A stretch of DNA of 64,000 nt from Jeongeupia wiesaeckerbachi. Lineage in GTDB: Bacteria; Pseudomonadota; Gammaproteobacteria; Burkholderiales; Chitinibacteraceae. This document shows, piece by piece, positions 8,393-15,153 of the stretch. The position numbers and the translations under genes were made by a program. The stretch's first letter is position 1, and each line of letters starts with the position of its first letter. Location: contig NZ_CP136946.1 in the NCBI RefSeq assembly GCF_050916355.1, forward strand, positions 2,294,001-2,358,000, in the 5' to 3' direction. Below the pieces are notes generated by a model. It did not search any database, was not told the origin of the DNA, and saw nothing but the letters and a program-made list of their open reading frames with translations.

Positions 8393-8812
8393 TCAGACCA
8401 GCAAGCGCCCGGATTCATCGAATACCCAGGCATCCTCGTAGCACACCTCGAACAGATGGCCGTCCAGGTCGCGGAAATAGCCGGCGATGCCCCACGCGGT
8501 CTCGGTTGCCGGTTTGACCAGCGTACCGCCATGCCGCACGGCCAATGCCAGCGCCTCGGCCACTTCACCCGGCTGGCGGGCCAGATACACGAGCGCACTG
8601 TGCGCGGCCTGAGACGGCTGCGACGCGATCTGCCCAGCATCGGCAGCCAGATCGCTGCGTGAAATCAGGCCAAGGACCACGCCGCCCAGATCGATCTTGA
8701 TGAAGCCTGCGTGCGAGCTCGGCGCAGCCTGCCAGCCAAGCGCCGCATAAAAGGCCGCGCTGCGCGCGATGTCATCGACCCCAAGCAAAATCAGATTCAA
8801 GCGTGGCTGCAT
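8393..8812 (-). CDS. VOC-family (glyoxalase/bleomycin-resistance fold) protein (139 aa)
   Basis: Single-domain vicinal-oxygen-chelate protein: a beta-alpha-beta unit from LNLILLGVDDIARSAAFY and a second unit ending RDLDGHLFEVCYED. The final Glu of FEV is a usual metal ligand position. Substrate unknown; such proteins include dioxygenases, isomerases and antibiotic-binding proteins. GGAGAGG lies just before the ATG at 8812. A short dyad (8835-8848) sits in the promoter region, suggesting control by a TetR-type repressor. It stands alone in its transcription unit. Confidence 0.82.
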   Translation of the reverse strand: MQPRLNLILLGVDDIARSAAFYAALGWQAAPSSHAGFIKIDLGGVVLGLISRSDLAADAGQIASQPSQAAHSALVYLARQPGEVAEALALAVRHGGTLVKPATETAWGIAGYFRDLDGHLFEVCYEDAWVFDESGRLLV

Positions 8813-8834
8813 AGCCTCTCCATGACCGGAATTA

Positions 8835-8848
8835 AGAACGAACGTTCT
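8835..8848. promoter_or_regulatory. Operator-like dyad upstream of the VOC gene
   Basis: AGAACG-AA-CGTTCT, a perfect 6-bp dyad with 2-bp spacer, 22 bp before the VOC gene start (minus strand). The form is typical of TetR-family operators. It does not match the TTACCG-type sites near the TetR gene at 11.4 kb. Confidence 0.4.
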
Positions 8849-9050
8849 ATATTGCCATGGCAGCCACCGTCTGTCACACCGGCTCGTTGGCTGATCTTTC
8901 CTAATGTGCGATTGAGCAACGAGCGATGCATGAGCAATCAGCGGCGGTGATCATGCCCGCCCACCCGAATCTGCACCTTGGTTGGCAAGGGGGGACTGGC
9001 CGTCTGGTGCCGTGCTTCTGGCTATGGAGCGGGCGTGATCGGTACTTCGG

Positions 9051-9074
9051 AAAAAGCCGGCTTAGCCGGCTTTT
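9051..9074. terminator. Terminator of the lipoprotein gene
   Basis: Perfect 10-bp stem AAAAGCCGGC / GCCGGCTTTT with loop TTA. It lies 8 bp after the stop of the minus-strand gene at 9082. Confidence 0.88.
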
Positions 9075-9081
9075 CTCGTGT

Positions 9082-9669
9082 TCAGATTTTCGGACCGGTG
9101 TACGGGTCGGGTTTGTTCAATTCGTTGAGCAGTGTTTTGCTGCAAACGTCGTACGGTTGCGGTGCCGCTGCCCCGCTGGTACCGATCACGTCGATCTTCA
9201 GATAGCAGCGCTTGTTCTCGATGTGCAGAAATGCCTCGTAGTCCTTGCCGGGCTGCGGTGTGAACGCAGCAGGCGGCGGGAAGCAATAACCGTTGGGTGA
9301 ACCGAAGTGCATCACCACCGTCATGGGAACGCCGGCAGGGATGAGCTTCTCGGTGATCGTTTCGCCATATCCCAGATTCTTCGAGTGCTCGCTATCCGGC
9401 ATGCCGATGCTTTTGATCTGGTGATCGCCAAGCATCGACTTGAAGCTTTCGAAGTGGCTTCCGGAACCGTTGACAACATCGGCTTTGGTCGCCGTGTTGC
9501 AGTCTTTACCAGGGTAGAGACGGATTGAACCGCCATTGTTGCCATACAAGCGCATGCGCGCATTGGTCTCGGGGTTGTACTTGTCCCGTTCGGCGGTATC
9601 GAGAGTCGGGGCCGAACTGCAGGCCTGCAGCAGCAGGCCCGCCGCAAGCAGCGCGATATGGGTACGCAT
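9082..9669 (-). CDS. Hypothetical outer-envelope lipoprotein (195 aa)
   Basis: No family recognised. The N-terminus is a lipoprotein signal peptide with lipobox LQAC, so Cys17 or so is the lipidated residue; the following SSA does not carry the Asp+2 inner-membrane retention mark, so outer membrane sorting is expected. The body has four further Cys, a Tyr/Gly-rich segment (ARMRLYGNNGGS) and a Pro-rich stretch, and reads as a small beta-rich domain. ATG at 9669 is chosen because AGGGA precedes it and the signal starts there; an in-frame extension upstream has no signal. Single gene with its own terminator. Confidence 0.75.
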   Translation of the reverse strand: MRTHIALLAAGLLLQACSSAPTLDTAERDKYNPETNARMRLYGNNGGSIRLYPGKDCNTATKADVVNGSGSHFESFKSMLGDHQIKSIGMPDSEHSKNLGYGETITEKLIPAGVPMTVVMHFGSPNGYCFPPPAAFTPQPGKDYEAFLHIENKRCYLKIDVIGTSGAAAPQPYDVCSKTLLNELNKPDPYTGPKI

Positions 9670-9762
9670 TGTTTTTGTCCCTGTGGCATGAATGAGCTGG
9701 GGCAAAATATTAGCAAGTATCAATGTTTGATTCTAGAAAGCGTCACGAAATGTCCTTGCTTA

Positions 9763-9890
9763 CTACAGTGACGCGATGTTGATCAGTACATTGGCGGTAT
9801 TCGGCAACGCCGCAAGCAGCATGGCGTCCGGCGCATAGGTTTGGCTGGCCGCATAAGCGCCTTCGATCAGCAGCGCCAGGCCGTGCGCTC
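9763..9890 (-). pseudogene. 3' fragment of a TetR-family gene (decayed duplicate)
   Basis: On the minus strand this encodes GLALLIEGAYAASQTYAPD and a further 22 residues up to NIASL and a TAG stop, matching the C-terminus of the intact TetR protein at 10790-11395 (GLALLIEGAYAASQTYAAD and following). The 3' flank is also alike (AGAAAG[C/T]GTCACG). The DNA-binding part is missing: homology stops near 9890 and is replaced by a piece of the MFS gene. It is thus a relic of a second regulator copy with an internal deletion. Confidence 0.8.
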
Positions 9891-9897
9891 TGGTGCT

Positions 9898-9936
9898 TTC
9901 GGGCTGATGGGGCCGTTCGCGGCGGCGGCGATGCTG
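9898..9936 (+). pseudogene. 39-bp fragment of an MFS transporter gene
   Basis: Matches 11711-11749 inside the intact MFS gene at 38 of 39 bases, same strand. Position and orientation relative to the TetR relic mirror the intact divergent TetR/MFS pair, so both relics come from one deleted copy of that locus. Confidence 0.75.
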
Positions 9937-9950
9937 GCCCCGATAAGGTT

Positions 9951-10700
9951 CTAGCTCGTCTGCAGCCAGATCCGCAGCGGCCCCACCGGCCGGAAGCCAT
10001 GGCGGATCGCGGTATGGAGGTCGGCGCCGGATTCGTAGCCGACGACAGCCTGGCCCGGCCACAGCGTCGCGATCAAGGCGAGACTGCCACGCCAGGCAAG
10101 GTCGGCCGGGATACCGTCAGTGGCGAATACGTTGGAGAGTCCGACGACATCACCGGTACGGTTGGCCGCGGCGCCAGCGACGATGTGCCCGCTGGCGTCC
10201 AGAGCGGCGAGGAAAGCGATCTCCTCGGTCAGCAGGGCCGGGCGGAACAGACCGGTGCTCTCCGCGCCACCCCAGGCCGTTTCCCAGTCTGCCAGTCCGA
10301 TGGCCGAGGTGATCCGGCGCCATTCGAGCGGGGTCGCTGACGCGGCGGCAGCGGGCGTACCCGTGGATGTATTCGCCGGGCGGTGGATCCATTGCGCATC
10401 GAAGAGGATCTCGAAGCCAGCCGGGGCCAGGTCGAGTCGGGAGAAGCTGTCCTTGACCGAACTGCCCGGATTGCCGGTGTCGATGCGAGCCAGAACCGAC
10501 GCTTCAGACGCCGTCGGGGCCAGCGTGACCGCGTCGGGGTAATAGGGCGGGGTGCGCCGGGGGCTGGCCCAGACATCGTCGCCGAGCACGCTGTCCAGCC
10601 CGTGCGCGCGGCAAACGGCATCGCACCACTGCGCGTTGTTGCGGGTGGCCTGCAGGACGATGCCATCGGCGTCGTCCTTGATCATGCTGGTGCTGGGCAT
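9951..10700 (-). CDS. GNAT-like acetyltransferase domain protein, uncharacterised (249 aa)
   Basis: The C-terminal half (about residues 150-249) has the run of a GNAT fold: small hydrophobic strands, GLSNVFATDG, then a helix, VGYESGADLHTAIRHGF and a closing strand VGPLRIWL. The YESG...A..GF pattern is common where acetyl-CoA N-acetyltransferases end. The N-terminal part is not recognised. Substrate unknown. The ATG at 10700 has AAAGAG upstream. It is sandwiched between a relic TetR-MFS copy and the intact TetR gene, in the same direction as TetR, with 89 bp between them. Confidence 0.6.
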   Translation of the reverse strand: MPSTSMIKDDADGIVLQATRNNAQWCDAVCRAHGLDSVLGDDVWASPRRTPPYYPDAVTLAPTASEASVLARIDTGNPGSSVKDSFSRLDLAPAGFEILFDAQWIHRPANTSTGTPAAAASATPLEWRRITSAIGLADWETAWGGAESTGLFRPALLTEEIAFLAALDASGHIVAGAAANRTGDVVGLSNVFATDGIPADLAWRGSLALIATLWPGQAVVGYESGADLHTAIRHGFRPVGPLRIWLQTS

Positions 10701-10789
10701 TGCGCTCTTTCCCGTCGCGTAGAAGGTCTGGGTCGGATGTTAGCAATGATGAAAACGAGGGTTGCAGAAAGTGTCACGGAGAGACCTGC

Positions 10790-11395
10790 TTACGACAGTA
10801 GCGCCGTGTTGATCAGGCTATCGGCGGTCATTGGCAATGCGGCAAGCAGTCCGGTATCCGCTGCGTAGGTCTGGCTGGCCGCGTAGGCACCTTCGATCAG
10901 CAGCGCCAAGCCTTTCGCCAGCGCGGCCGGATCGCGGGCGCCGGCTTGGCTTGCGAGCGTGGTGAGCCGTTGCAGCAGCTGTTGCTTGTTGTCGGCGACG
11001 AAGATTCGGGCGAAATGGTCGCGCTCCGGATACTCGACCGCGATGTTGACGAAGGGGCAGCCGCGATAGGCCGGGTTGCCGGCGCGCTCGGCCAGATCGG
11101 TGAAGAACTGCCGCAGCGCGGCGGCGGCGTCATGAGGATGCCGCTCGAGACTGGCATCGACATAGCCCCAGAAACGGTCGTCGCGGCGTTGCAGGTAGCG
11201 CCGCAGCAGCTCGTCCTTGGAGCTGAACTGCCGGTACAGGCTCATCTTGTTGACGCCGGCCTCCCTGACCACGGCGTCGACGCCCACGTTGCGCGAGCCT
11301 TCGCGATAGAACAGCGTCTCGGCGGCATCGAGGATGCGGGCCGACGCGGTGTCGGCGTCGACGATGGTGCGGGGCGGCTTGGCGGTGGTGTTCAT
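10790..11395 (-). CDS. TetR/AcrR-family repressor (201 aa)
   Basis: N-terminal HTH of the TetR type (ILDAAETLFYREGSRNVGVDAVVREAGVNKMSLYRQFSSKDELL, given here only as the domain span about residues 20-63), followed by an all-helical ligand domain with a C-terminal TetR_C-like segment. It faces the MFS gene across 123 bp that hold two operator-like dyads, the first inside a strong promoter, so it almost certainly represses the pump and itself. A truncated copy of its 3' end lies at 9763-9890. The ligand is unknown and is presumably a substrate of the pump. Confidence 0.9.
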   Translation of the reverse strand: MNTTAKPPRTIVDADTASARILDAAETLFYREGSRNVGVDAVVREAGVNKMSLYRQFSSKDELLRRYLQRRDDRFWGYVDASLERHPHDAAAALRQFFTDLAERAGNPAYRGCPFVNIAVEYPERDHFARIFVADNKQQLLQRLTTLASQAGARDPAALAKGLALLIEGAYAASQTYAADTGLLAALPMTADSLINTALLS

Positions 11396-11429
11396 GGCAA
11401 CGGACTGGATGAACGGACGAGGGTGTCGC

Positions 11430-11458
11430 TTGACATGTTACCGCTCGGTACATAGCAT
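11430..11458 (+). promoter_or_regulatory. MFS promoter with embedded TetR operator O1
   Basis: TTGACA (11430-11435), 17-bp spacer, TAGCAT (11453-11458). The spacer is filled by the dyad ATGTTACCG-CT-CGGTACAT (11435-11453), so repressor binding would cover the polymerase site. Confidence 0.8.
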
Positions 11459-11467
11459 CGGCAAGGT

Positions 11468-11489
11468 GATGTTACCGGTTGGTAACATC
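11468..11489. promoter_or_regulatory. TetR operator O2
   Basis: Perfect 9-bp dyad with arms GATGTTACC and GGTAACATC and spacer GGTT, sharing the TTACCG core with O1. It lies just downstream of the MFS -10 box. Confidence 0.75.
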
Positions 11490-11518
11490 GTCAATGCCAC
11501 TGCATTCAGGATGTGCCG

Positions 11519-12811
11519 ATGAAACGCATCGCCCACAGGTTCGAAGGCCGGCTGCACTATGGCTGGATCGTCATCGCCGTTACTTTTCTGGTGATGCTGA
11601 TCACCGCTGGCACGCGGGCGACGCCGAGCGTGATGATGCTGCCGCTCGAGCACGAATTCGGCTGGAGTCGCGCGACCATTTCGGCGGCGCTGGCGGTCAA
11701 TCTGGCGCTGTTCGGGCTGATGGGGCCGTTTGCGGCGGCGGCGATGCTGCGCTTCGGCCTGCGCCGTACGGTGCTGACGGCGTTGACGATTCTGTCGGCC
11801 AGCATCGCGCTGTCGAGCCTGATGCAGGCGACGTGGCAGTTGCAGCTGATCTGGGGGCTGATCGTCGGCTGCGCGACCGGCGCGACGGCGATGACGCTCG
11901 GGGCGACCGTGGTCAACCGCTGGTTCGTGCAGCGGCGCGGCCTGGCGATGGGGTTGCTGACCGCGAGTTCGGCCACCGGCCAACTGGTGTTCCTGCCGCT
12001 ACTGGCGGCGCTGACCGAACATCAGGGCTGGCGTCCGGCAGTGCTGACGGTGGCCGCAGCAGCGGCGGTGGTGATTCCGCTGCTGGCCTTCCTGTTGCCC
12101 GAGAAACCGGCGAGCGTCGGCCTCAAGCCCTATGGCGCGGCCGATGATTTCACCGATGCCGCAGCGGTCCGGCGCAATCCGATCGCCATCGCATTCGGCG
12201 CGCTGGGCAAGGCGGCAAAAACGCGCGATTTCTGGCTGCTGTTTATGAGCTTCTTCATCTGCGGCGCCAGCACCAACGGCTATATCGGCACGCATTTCAT
12301 CGCCATGTGCGGCGACTACAACATCACCCCGGTGAAGGGCGCGAGCATCCTCGCGGCGATGGGGCTGTTCGATCTGGTGGGCACGACGATGTCGGGCTGG
12401 CTGTCGGACCGCTACAACGCACGGGTGCTGCTGTGCTGGTACTACGGCCTGCGCGGGTTGGCGCTGCTCTACCTGCCGTATGCCTTCGGTTTCGGTCTGA
12501 TGGGGCTGCCGCTGTTCTCGATGTTCTACGGGCTGGATTGGGTGGCGACGGTGCCGCCGACGGTCAAATTGACGACCGAGCGTTTCGGCAGCGCCGATGC
12601 GCCGGTGATCTTCGGCTGGATTGTCGCCGGCCACCAATTGGGCGCCGCGTTCGCAGCGCTGGGCGCCGGTCTGCTGCGCAGCAGCCTGGGCTCGTACACT
12701 GCGGCGACATGGATTTCCGGTGGCTTGTGTCTGCTTGGCGCCGTGCTGGTATTGCGGATCAATCGCGGCGAACGCACGCTCATCGGCACGCCGGCGGTGC
12801 AGGGAGTCTGA
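11519..12811 (+). CDS. MFS transporter (430 aa)
   Basis: Major facilitator superfamily membrane protein with about 12 hydrophobic segments. The loop between segments 2 and 3 (AAAAMLRFGLRRTVL) and that after segment 8 (GWLSDRYNARVLL) show the two MFS-type cytoplasmic loop motifs. The nearest type by eye is the monocarboxylate/oxalate-formate-like MFS group. The ATG at 11519 has AGG 8 nt upstream; a GTG two codons earlier is less well placed. It is divergent from and probably repressed by TetR. A 39-bp piece of this gene is repeated at 9898-9936. Substrate unknown; efflux or uptake cannot be told. Confidence 0.85.
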   Translation: MKRIAHRFEGRLHYGWIVIAVTFLVMLITAGTRATPSVMMLPLEHEFGWSRATISAALAVNLALFGLMGPFAAAAMLRFGLRRTVLTALTILSASIALSSLMQATWQLQLIWGLIVGCATGATAMTLGATVVNRWFVQRRGLAMGLLTASSATGQLVFLPLLAALTEHQGWRPAVLTVAAAAAVVIPLLAFLLPEKPASVGLKPYGAADDFTDAAAVRRNPIAIAFGALGKAAKTRDFWLLFMSFFICGASTNGYIGTHFIAMCGDYNITPVKGASILAAMGLFDLVGTTMSGWLSDRYNARVLLCWYYGLRGLALLYLPYAFGFGLMGLPLFSMFYGLDWVATVPPTVKLTTERFGSADAPVIFGWIVAGHQLGAAFAALGAGLLRSSLGSYTAATWISGGLCLLGAVLVLRINRGERTLIGTPAVQGV

Positions 12812-13023
12812 GACGAGTCGAAGCAGCGCACTGGCTGGGGACGTGGCACTGCAGTGCGCAGTCTGGCATGGCGGTCTAGGGCTGGTACTTCACCACTACT
12901 CGCACCGAGCGCTCAGCAGCAGATCGCCGAGAGGCTGGCCTGAGGACGTCTGCTAAGCAGTCGCCGTTTGTGAACGCCGTGGCGCGGTCGGCTGCAAATG
13001 TTCTGGCCGGCCACAACGGCTGC

Positions 13024-13086
13024 GATATCAACCGCGTGATCTACGACGTGAGCGGCCAAGCGCTGGCGACGATCGAGTTGGAATGA
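13024..13086 (+). pseudogene. guaA 3'-end fragment (putative attR / displaced guaA tail)
   Basis: Encodes DINRVIYDVSGQALATIELE and a TGA stop, against [20 protein letters not shown] at the end of guaA (4595-6163). Similarity starts abruptly at ATCAACCGCGT and continues past the stop (TGATCG). There is no upstream guaA sequence. The same orientation as guaA and 6.9 kb of accessory genes between fit an island-insertion scar; the terminator at 13122-13151 would then be the original guaA terminator. Confidence 0.75.
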
Positions 13087-13121
13087 TCGACCGATTCGCC
13101 CATCCACAGCGTCCTGCCAGC

Positions 13122-13151
13122 CAAGCCCTGTTTTTCAACAGGGCTTTTTTT
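13122..13151 (+). terminator. Terminator after the guaA relic
   Basis: Stem AAGCCCTG / CAGGGCTT with loop TTTTTCAA, followed by a T-run. There is no complete gene in front of it, which supports its being a left-over guaA terminator. Confidence 0.85.
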
Positions 13152-13260
13152 CGTCGGACAAGCGCGCCGTTGGACATGGCAAGCGCTTGGTCGGAGGTGC
13201 TTTGCTAGCATGAAGCTTCCGCTGGAAGATCGGCGGCCGGAATGGCGTGCTGCAATTGAA

Positions 13261-13335
13261 ATTAAACGTTTGATTGAAAGTTGTGATAAATAATTCAATT
13301 AAACTTTGAATAAAAAATGGCGACGTTTGATTGAA
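13261..13335. promoter_or_regulatory. Repeated operator-like words upstream of the efflux operon
   Basis: CGTTTGATTGAA occurs at 13267-13278 and again, identical, at 13324-13335. An inverted near-copy ATTCAATTAAAC lies at 13293-13304, and ATTAAA-CG-TTTGAT (13261-13274) is almost palindromic. A regulator of the DUF3302-HlyD-NodT operon could bind here; none is encoded next to it. Confidence 0.45.
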
Positions 13336-13465
13336 CTGCTGCTTAGTTTGCAATGTCTTTTCTAAAGTACACTACGGGCGAAATTCATTTGTCTGTGCTT
13401 CAACGAGAGAATGTGAAGATGATTCTTGCTGCAAGTTTACCCATTTCCGCCAAGAGGGCTAAGGT

Positions 13466-13990
13466 ATGAAGCCTAAGAATAAATATGTCATCCGATATGC
13501 CGGGCCGACGGCGCTGCTTGCAATGATGCCCATGCCGGCTTGGGCGATGGCTGGAATGGAAGAAACCATTGCCGATGTGATGGTGTGGGTCGTTATCGCC
13601 GTCGTTCCGATTGCCGCGCTTTACCTATTCTGGAAAGTCCACGTTCTGCCCGAAGTTTATGCGGAGAAACACAACCATCCGCAAAAGCATGCAATTCAGG
13701 TGCTGTGCCTGCTCTCGCTGGCCTTTGGCGGGCTGCTGTGGCCGATCGCGTGGCTGTGGGCTTTTACCAAGCCAACTGCGTACCGGCAGGCATACGGTAC
13801 CGACAAGCATGATGACTATTTCCTGAAGCCCGGCGGCGAACACAGTGACAAACCGATGGATCTGGCGGTCGTCGATGATGAAATGATGCTGCTGAAGGAA
13901 AAAATGGATGGCCTGAATAAACGGCGTGAATTGATTCTGGAGAATCAGCGCAAGGATTCGGCGATGACGAAATCGGAAGGGACGAAATAA
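13466..13990 (+). CDS. DUF3302 inner membrane protein (174 aa)
   Basis: Resembles E. coli YiaW: after a signal-like or membrane N-terminus there are two hydrophobic segments around the conserved block EKHNHPQKHAIQVLCLLSL and LWPIAWLWAF. The C-terminal 60 residues are charged and probably coiled-coil (MMLLKEKMDGLNKRRELI). As with yiaW-yiaV, it precedes an HlyD-type adaptor, whose ATG overlaps this stop by one base (TAATG). DUF3302 proteins are thought to be small partners of the adaptor in envelope transport; no biochemical role is known. The ribosome site AGAGGG lies before the ATG. Confidence 0.85.
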   Translation: MKPKNKYVIRYAGPTALLAMMPMPAWAMAGMEETIADVMVWVVIAVVPIAALYLFWKVHVLPEVYAEKHNHPQKHAIQVLCLLSLAFGGLLWPIAWLWAFTKPTAYRQAYGTDKHDDYFLKPGGEHSDKPMDLAVVDDEMMLLKEKMDGLNKRRELILENQRKDSAMTKSEGTK

Positions 13991-15141
13991 TGCTTGAAAT
14001 CATTATCGGCGGTTATGCCTTTCTGGTTTGGCTCTTGTGCATCAAGCTCAAAGTATTACCCTGGAATATCAAGACGCAGGTTGGTGCAGTGGCCGGTGCG
14101 CTGGCATTGGCGGCAACGATTATTTTCACCATCAATGTCGTGACACCGTCGACCAGTGATGTGCGTGCGATCAATTACGTGGTCGAAGTGGTGCCGCGCG
14201 TCGCGGGCACCGTGACCCGGGTTGCGGTCGAAGGCAACCAGATGATCAAGAAGGGCGACATCCTGCTTGAGATCGACAACACGCCGTATCGCCTGAAAGT
14301 CAAAGAACTCGAAGCGCGCCTGGTGGATGCAACCGCGTCGGCCAAGACGCTGTGGCAGGATCTGGATACCGCCAAGAGCACGACGCTGTCGGCACAGGCG
14401 CATCTGGATCTGATGCGCAAACGGCTGGCCGAATCGCAGGAACTGGCCAAGGCGGGTGCTGGCAACCAGTACGATGTCGAGCACTTCGCCACCGAGGTCA
14501 AGAAGGCCGAAGCAACGCTGGCGACGGCCAAGACCGCCGAGAACAAGGTGCAGACCAAGCTTGAAGGCGTGGTCGGTCCGGATGTGGCGAGCGTGGCGCA
14601 GATCAAGGCACAGCTCGAATCGGCCAAATACGATCTCGAGTCGACGGTGATCCGCGCGCCGACCGATGGCTATGCGGTGAATGTTTCGGTGCGGCCGGGC
14701 AATTTCCTCGCCGCCATGCCGTTCCGCCCGGCGATGAGTTTCGTCGAGCACGAGCAGCGCATCGTCGCGTTCTTCGAACAGAACGAATTGCGTTATATCA
14801 AGCCGGGCAACAAGGCGGAAATTGCCTTCAAGAGCCTGCCGGGCCAGGTGGTCTCGGCCAAGGTCGACTCCATCATCTGGGCCAATAGCCAGGGCCAATA
14901 CATGCAGAGCGGTGCGATTCCGGATACGCCGATGGAAAAGGTATATGCACCGCTGGCGCAGAAATACGCGGTCAAGCTGGACATCGTCGGTAAGGAGGGC
15001 GAGCCGCTGCCGTTTATTCCGATGGGCGCTCGCGGTGGTGGCGCGGTCTATACCGACAAGCTCGCGGCATTGCATCTGGTTCGCATGGTGATGATCCGTG
15101 CGCAAGCCAAGCTCAATTACCTTGTGCTGAAGTTGCACTAA
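13990..15141 (+). CDS. HlyD-family membrane fusion protein, YiaV-like (383 aa)
   Basis: Periplasmic adaptor anchored by N-terminal membrane segments (two, residues about 1-20 and 30-50, as in YiaV). The barrel-sandwich hybrid is split by a long coiled-coil hairpin (residues about 95-205: VKELEARLVDATASAKTLW onward), and returns at STVIRAPTDGYAVN; the beta-barrel with FRPAMSFV follows. It should bridge an inner membrane pump and the outer membrane protein encoded next. No canonical inner membrane pump gene is in the operon, so the DUF3302 protein or an unlinked pump must serve. Confidence 0.9.
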   Translation: MLEIIIGGYAFLVWLLCIKLKVLPWNIKTQVGAVAGALALAATIIFTINVVTPSTSDVRAINYVVEVVPRVAGTVTRVAVEGNQMIKKGDILLEIDNTPYRLKVKELEARLVDATASAKTLWQDLDTAKSTTLSAQAHLDLMRKRLAESQELAKAGAGNQYDVEHFATEVKKAEATLATAKTAENKVQTKLEGVVGPDVASVAQIKAQLESAKYDLESTVIRAPTDGYAVNVSVRPGNFLAAMPFRPAMSFVEHEQRIVAFFEQNELRYIKPGNKAEIAFKSLPGQVVSAKVDSIIWANSQGQYMQSGAIPDTPMEKVYAPLAQKYAVKLDIVGKEGEPLPFIPMGARGGGAVYTDKLAALHLVRMVMIRAQAKLNYLVLKLH

Positions 15142-15153
15142 GGGCCGGCCGCA

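Larger units (their letters stand above)
12812..13465. other. 654-bp intergenic region with guaA relic, terminator and AT-rich repeats
   Basis: No intact gene. 12812-13023 has nothing recognisable. 13024-13086 is a guaA 3' fragment, 13122-13151 a terminator, and 13252-13340 an AT-rich stretch with three copies of a CGTTTGATTGAA-like word upstream of the efflux operon. Base composition changes from GC-rich to AT-rich past about 13250. Confidence 0.6.

Noticed and set aside
8926..9300. Plus-strand frame overlapping the lipoprotein gene
   Set aside because: It is antisense to a gene with a clear lipobox and terminator; its translation has no domain.
6164..13023. Integrase or transposase gene expected for an island at guaA
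   Set aside because: None of the readable proteins in this interval shows a tyrosine or serine recombinase or transposase motif, so mobility is not claimed, only a scar.
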